Below are positions 62,309 to 64,000 of a DNA stretch of 64,000 bases, piece by piece. Below the pieces are notes generated by a model. That model was given only the letters and a program-made list of their open reading frames with translations. It searched no databases and was not told the DNA's origin. A program made the position numbers and the translations under genes. How positions within the stretch are numbered: position 1 is the stretch's first letter; each line of letters begins with the position of its first letter. Location: assembly GCF_034479615.1 (NCBI RefSeq), contig NZ_CP140255.1, positions 1,364,001-1,428,000 on the forward strand, read 5' to 3'. The stretch comes from Vreelandella neptunia. Its GTDB lineage: Bacteria; Pseudomonadota; Gammaproteobacteria; Pseudomonadales; Halomonadaceae.

Positions 62309-64000
62309 TTACCCCCTACGACGAAGCTTCCCACCAATCACCAACATACACGGCGTGAGCAACAGCGTTAGCGCGGTGGCGAAGGTGAGCCCGCCGGCTA
62401 TGGCGCTCGACATCTGCGTCCACCACTGGGCGGAGGGCGCATTAAAGCCCAGGGCAGGGGTGAACAGGTCTACGTTGATCCCCAGCACCATCGGCATTAA
62501 CCCCAGCACCGTGGTAATCGCCGTTAATAGCACCGGGCGTAGGCGTAAACAGCCCGCTTCGAGTGCTGCCTCGCTGGGTGTCATACCCTGGCCGCGCAAT
62601 TCGTTGTAGGTATCGATCAAGACAATGTTGTTATTGACCACGATGCCCGCCAGGGCAATCACGCCCATCCCCACCATGACAATGCCAAAAGCCTGGCCGG
62701 TAATCAGTAGGCCCATGAGCACACCCGCGGTGGAGAACACAATCGCTGAGAGCACCAACCCCGCCTGGTAAAAGCTATTGAACTGGGTGACCAGAATCAG
62801 CGCCATTAAGCCGATAGCAATCAAGAAGGCGCTGGCTAAGAACTGCATAGATTCCTGCTGGTCTTCCTGCTCGCCCGCCACGTTGACCATCAAACCGTCG
62901 GGCAAACTGTCGCTTCCCGCCGCCATCAGGGCGCCCAGGCGCTCATCGGCGAGATATCCAGGGGCCAGGTCGGCGTCTACCGTAATGGCACGTCGGCCAT
63001 CAATGCGGTTCAGGGTGCCGACCTTAGGTGCTGGTTCCAGGGTCACAAAATGTGAGATCGGCACTTGGCCTCGTTGAGTATTGATCGTCAACCGCTCCAA
63101 CTGATCCAGCGAGCGCCAGTTCTGCGGCAGGCGCACGCGGATGTCCACTTCATCGTTGACTTCAGGTGGCCGGTAGCTTGCCACCTGTAGGCCGGTGGTG
63201 AGTAGCTGAACCGCGCTACCGATGGTCGTTACATCGGTACCCATGCGCGCCGCGGCTTCACGATCCACGTTAACCCGCCACTCCACGCCAGGCAGGCTGC
63301 GGTTATCCTGAATATCGGTAAAGCCACCCAGCTCGCGCATCAGTTGGGTTAGCCGGTTCACGCCCGCATCGGCGACGTTGGGATTAGTGGCGCTCACTTC
63401 GAGCACGATAGGCTTACCGCCGCCGGGGCCCATCTCCTGCTCCTGGAATTCCAGCGTAATGCCAGGAATATCCCCGGCGCGCTCGGCCATATCGTCCAAA
63501 ATGGCCTGGGCAGGGCGACGCTCATGCCAGTCGATAAACTGGAACTGCAGCATGCCAATCACGTCGTTGCCCATCTGCTCGTTAGGCACCGCAAAAGAGC
63601 GGGCATATAGCGCTCGCACTTCGCTCATGCCGGAGAGTTTGGCTTCTACCCGCTGCACAATAGCGTCGGTCTCCAGGGCAGAGAAGTCGCCTCGGGCTCG
63701 CACCAGTACCTGGGCGCTGTCGGGCTCAACGGCTGGGAAGAAGTCGATACCGTGGTTAAAGCGGGCATAGCCGGTATACAGCAGCGCCATTAATAATATG
63801 GTCACCAGCAGTACCCAGGCAGGGTGCATCAGCAGCCTGGCCAGTAGGTGGCGATAGCCGCGACCAAATGATGTTGTGGTCTCTTCATGATTAGCGCCTG
63901 TCGTCGCCGTGGGACGCGTAAAAAGGCGCCCCAGAGTAGGCAAAAACACCAGTGCCATGGCCAGCGATGCCAGCAGGCACAGAATTACCGTGGCGGGCAG
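62309..64000 (-). CDS. RND-family efflux permease, C-terminal part (5' end outside window)
   Basis: Inner-membrane proton-driven pump subunit (AcrB/HAE1/CzcA superfamily). The frame stays open to the window edge, so the ATG at 63958 is internal and the N-terminal half is missing. Visible are a membrane helix ending ALVFLPTLGRLF, the second helix cluster start (AWVLLVTILLMALLYTGYA), the periplasmic porter/docking regions, and the last helices with GIVVNNNIVLIDTYNELRGQ, RLRPVLLTAITTVLGLMPM and a C-terminal TPCMLVIGGKLRRRG. The NNN in the helix and the short C-terminus fit HAE1-type multidrug or lipid pumps more than metal pumps. Its adaptor should lie upstream on the minus strand, outside the window. 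Confidence 0.92.
   Translation of the reverse strand: MPATVILCLLASLAMALVFLPTLGRLFTRPTATTGANHEETTTSFGRGYRHLLARLLMHPAWVLLVTILLMALLYTGYARFNHGIDFFPAVEPDSAQVLVRARGDFSALETDAIVQRVEAKLSGMSEVRALYARSFAVPNEQMGNDVIGMLQFQFIDWHERRPAQAILDDMAERAGDIPGITLEFQEQEMGPGGGKPIVLEVSATNPNVADAGVNRLTQLMRELGGFTDIQDNRSLPGVEWRVNVDREAAARMGTDVTTIGSAVQLLTTGLQVASYRPPEVNDEVDIRVRLPQNWRSLDQLERLTINTQRGQVPISHFVTLEPAPKVGTLNRIDGRRAITVDADLAPGYLADERLGALMAAGSDSLPDGLMVNVAGEQEDQQESMQFLASAFLIAIGLMALILVTQFNSFYQAGLVLSAIVFSTAGVLMGLLITGQAFGIVMVGMGVIALAGIVVNNNIVLIDTYNELRGQGMTPSEAALEAGCLRLRPVLLTAITTVLGLMPMVLGINVDLFTPALGFNAPSAQWWTQMSSAIAGGLTFATALTLLLTPCMLVIGGKLRRRG

Overview
The window looks like chromosomal DNA of a halophilic or marine gammaproteobacterium close to Halomonas/Vreelandella (Halomonadaceae). 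This is inferred from protein style, moderately high GC, gene order and REP-like repeats; no rRNA or other taxonomic marker lies inside. Most of the window is ordinary core genome. There is one accessory type VI secretion (T6SS) cassette and one long aromatic-acid catabolic operon. I saw no tRNA, rRNA, CRISPR array, prophage or insertion sequence.

Layout. 1-2.7 kb: end of a sensor histidine kinase, then a tsdB-tsdA thiosulfate dehydrogenase pair whose diheme partner tsdB is split by an in-frame TAA. 2.7-6 kb: a block of degenerate REP-like repeats, dsbG and a GH13 sugar phosphorylase. 6.1-11.5 kb: a tightly overlapping operon nrdR-ribD-ribBX-ribH-nusB-thiL-pgpA. The RibBA-type protein lacks the zinc cysteines of GTP cyclohydrolase II, and no riboflavin synthase gene is present. 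11.6-23.4 kb: a DUF945 protein, a Lon-family protease with an acidic N-terminal extension, two paralogous Aer-like chemoreceptors, ilvD and a Gfo/Idh oxidoreductase. 23.4-24.66 kb: nine tandem copies of a 142-bp REP-pair unit. 24.7-30.6 kb: nudE (minus strand), then yrfG-hslR-hslO and pckA, an order also known from E. coli, followed by an FMN-dependent 2-hydroxy-acid dehydrogenase.

30.6-41.3 kb (minus strand) is the most interesting accessory region: vgrG, a DUF4123 adaptor, a 1097-residue effector candidate I cannot assign, and four complete tandem Sel1-repeat genes plus a fifth truncated copy. Each Sel1 gene starts exactly 8 nt after the previous stop codon and carries a signal peptide. The arrangement parallels the multi-copy Sel1 immunity genes beside P. 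aeruginosa PldB, but this effector shows no phospholipase D HKD motif. Upstream of vgrG is a cluster of 10-bp repeats at 22-bp spacing. 41.5-48.3 kb returns to core genes: a LysR regulator divergent from a DUF1127 gene, tex, gshA, dsbB and an alpha/beta hydrolase, followed by a large branched palindromic element.

48.5-61.3 kb (minus strand, 13 genes) is a coherent operon for aerobic CoA-dependent anthranilate (2-aminobenzoate) degradation. It encodes an anthraniloyl-CoA monooxygenase/reductase fusion, SDR, MarR regulator, enoyl-CoA hydratase, acyl-CoA dehydrogenase, 2-aminobenzoate-CoA ligase, a complete Liv-type ABC importer, a hotdog thioesterase and a RidA-family protein lacking the canonical active-site arginine. 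The window closes with rsd/algQ and the C-terminal part of an RND efflux permease that runs off the edge.
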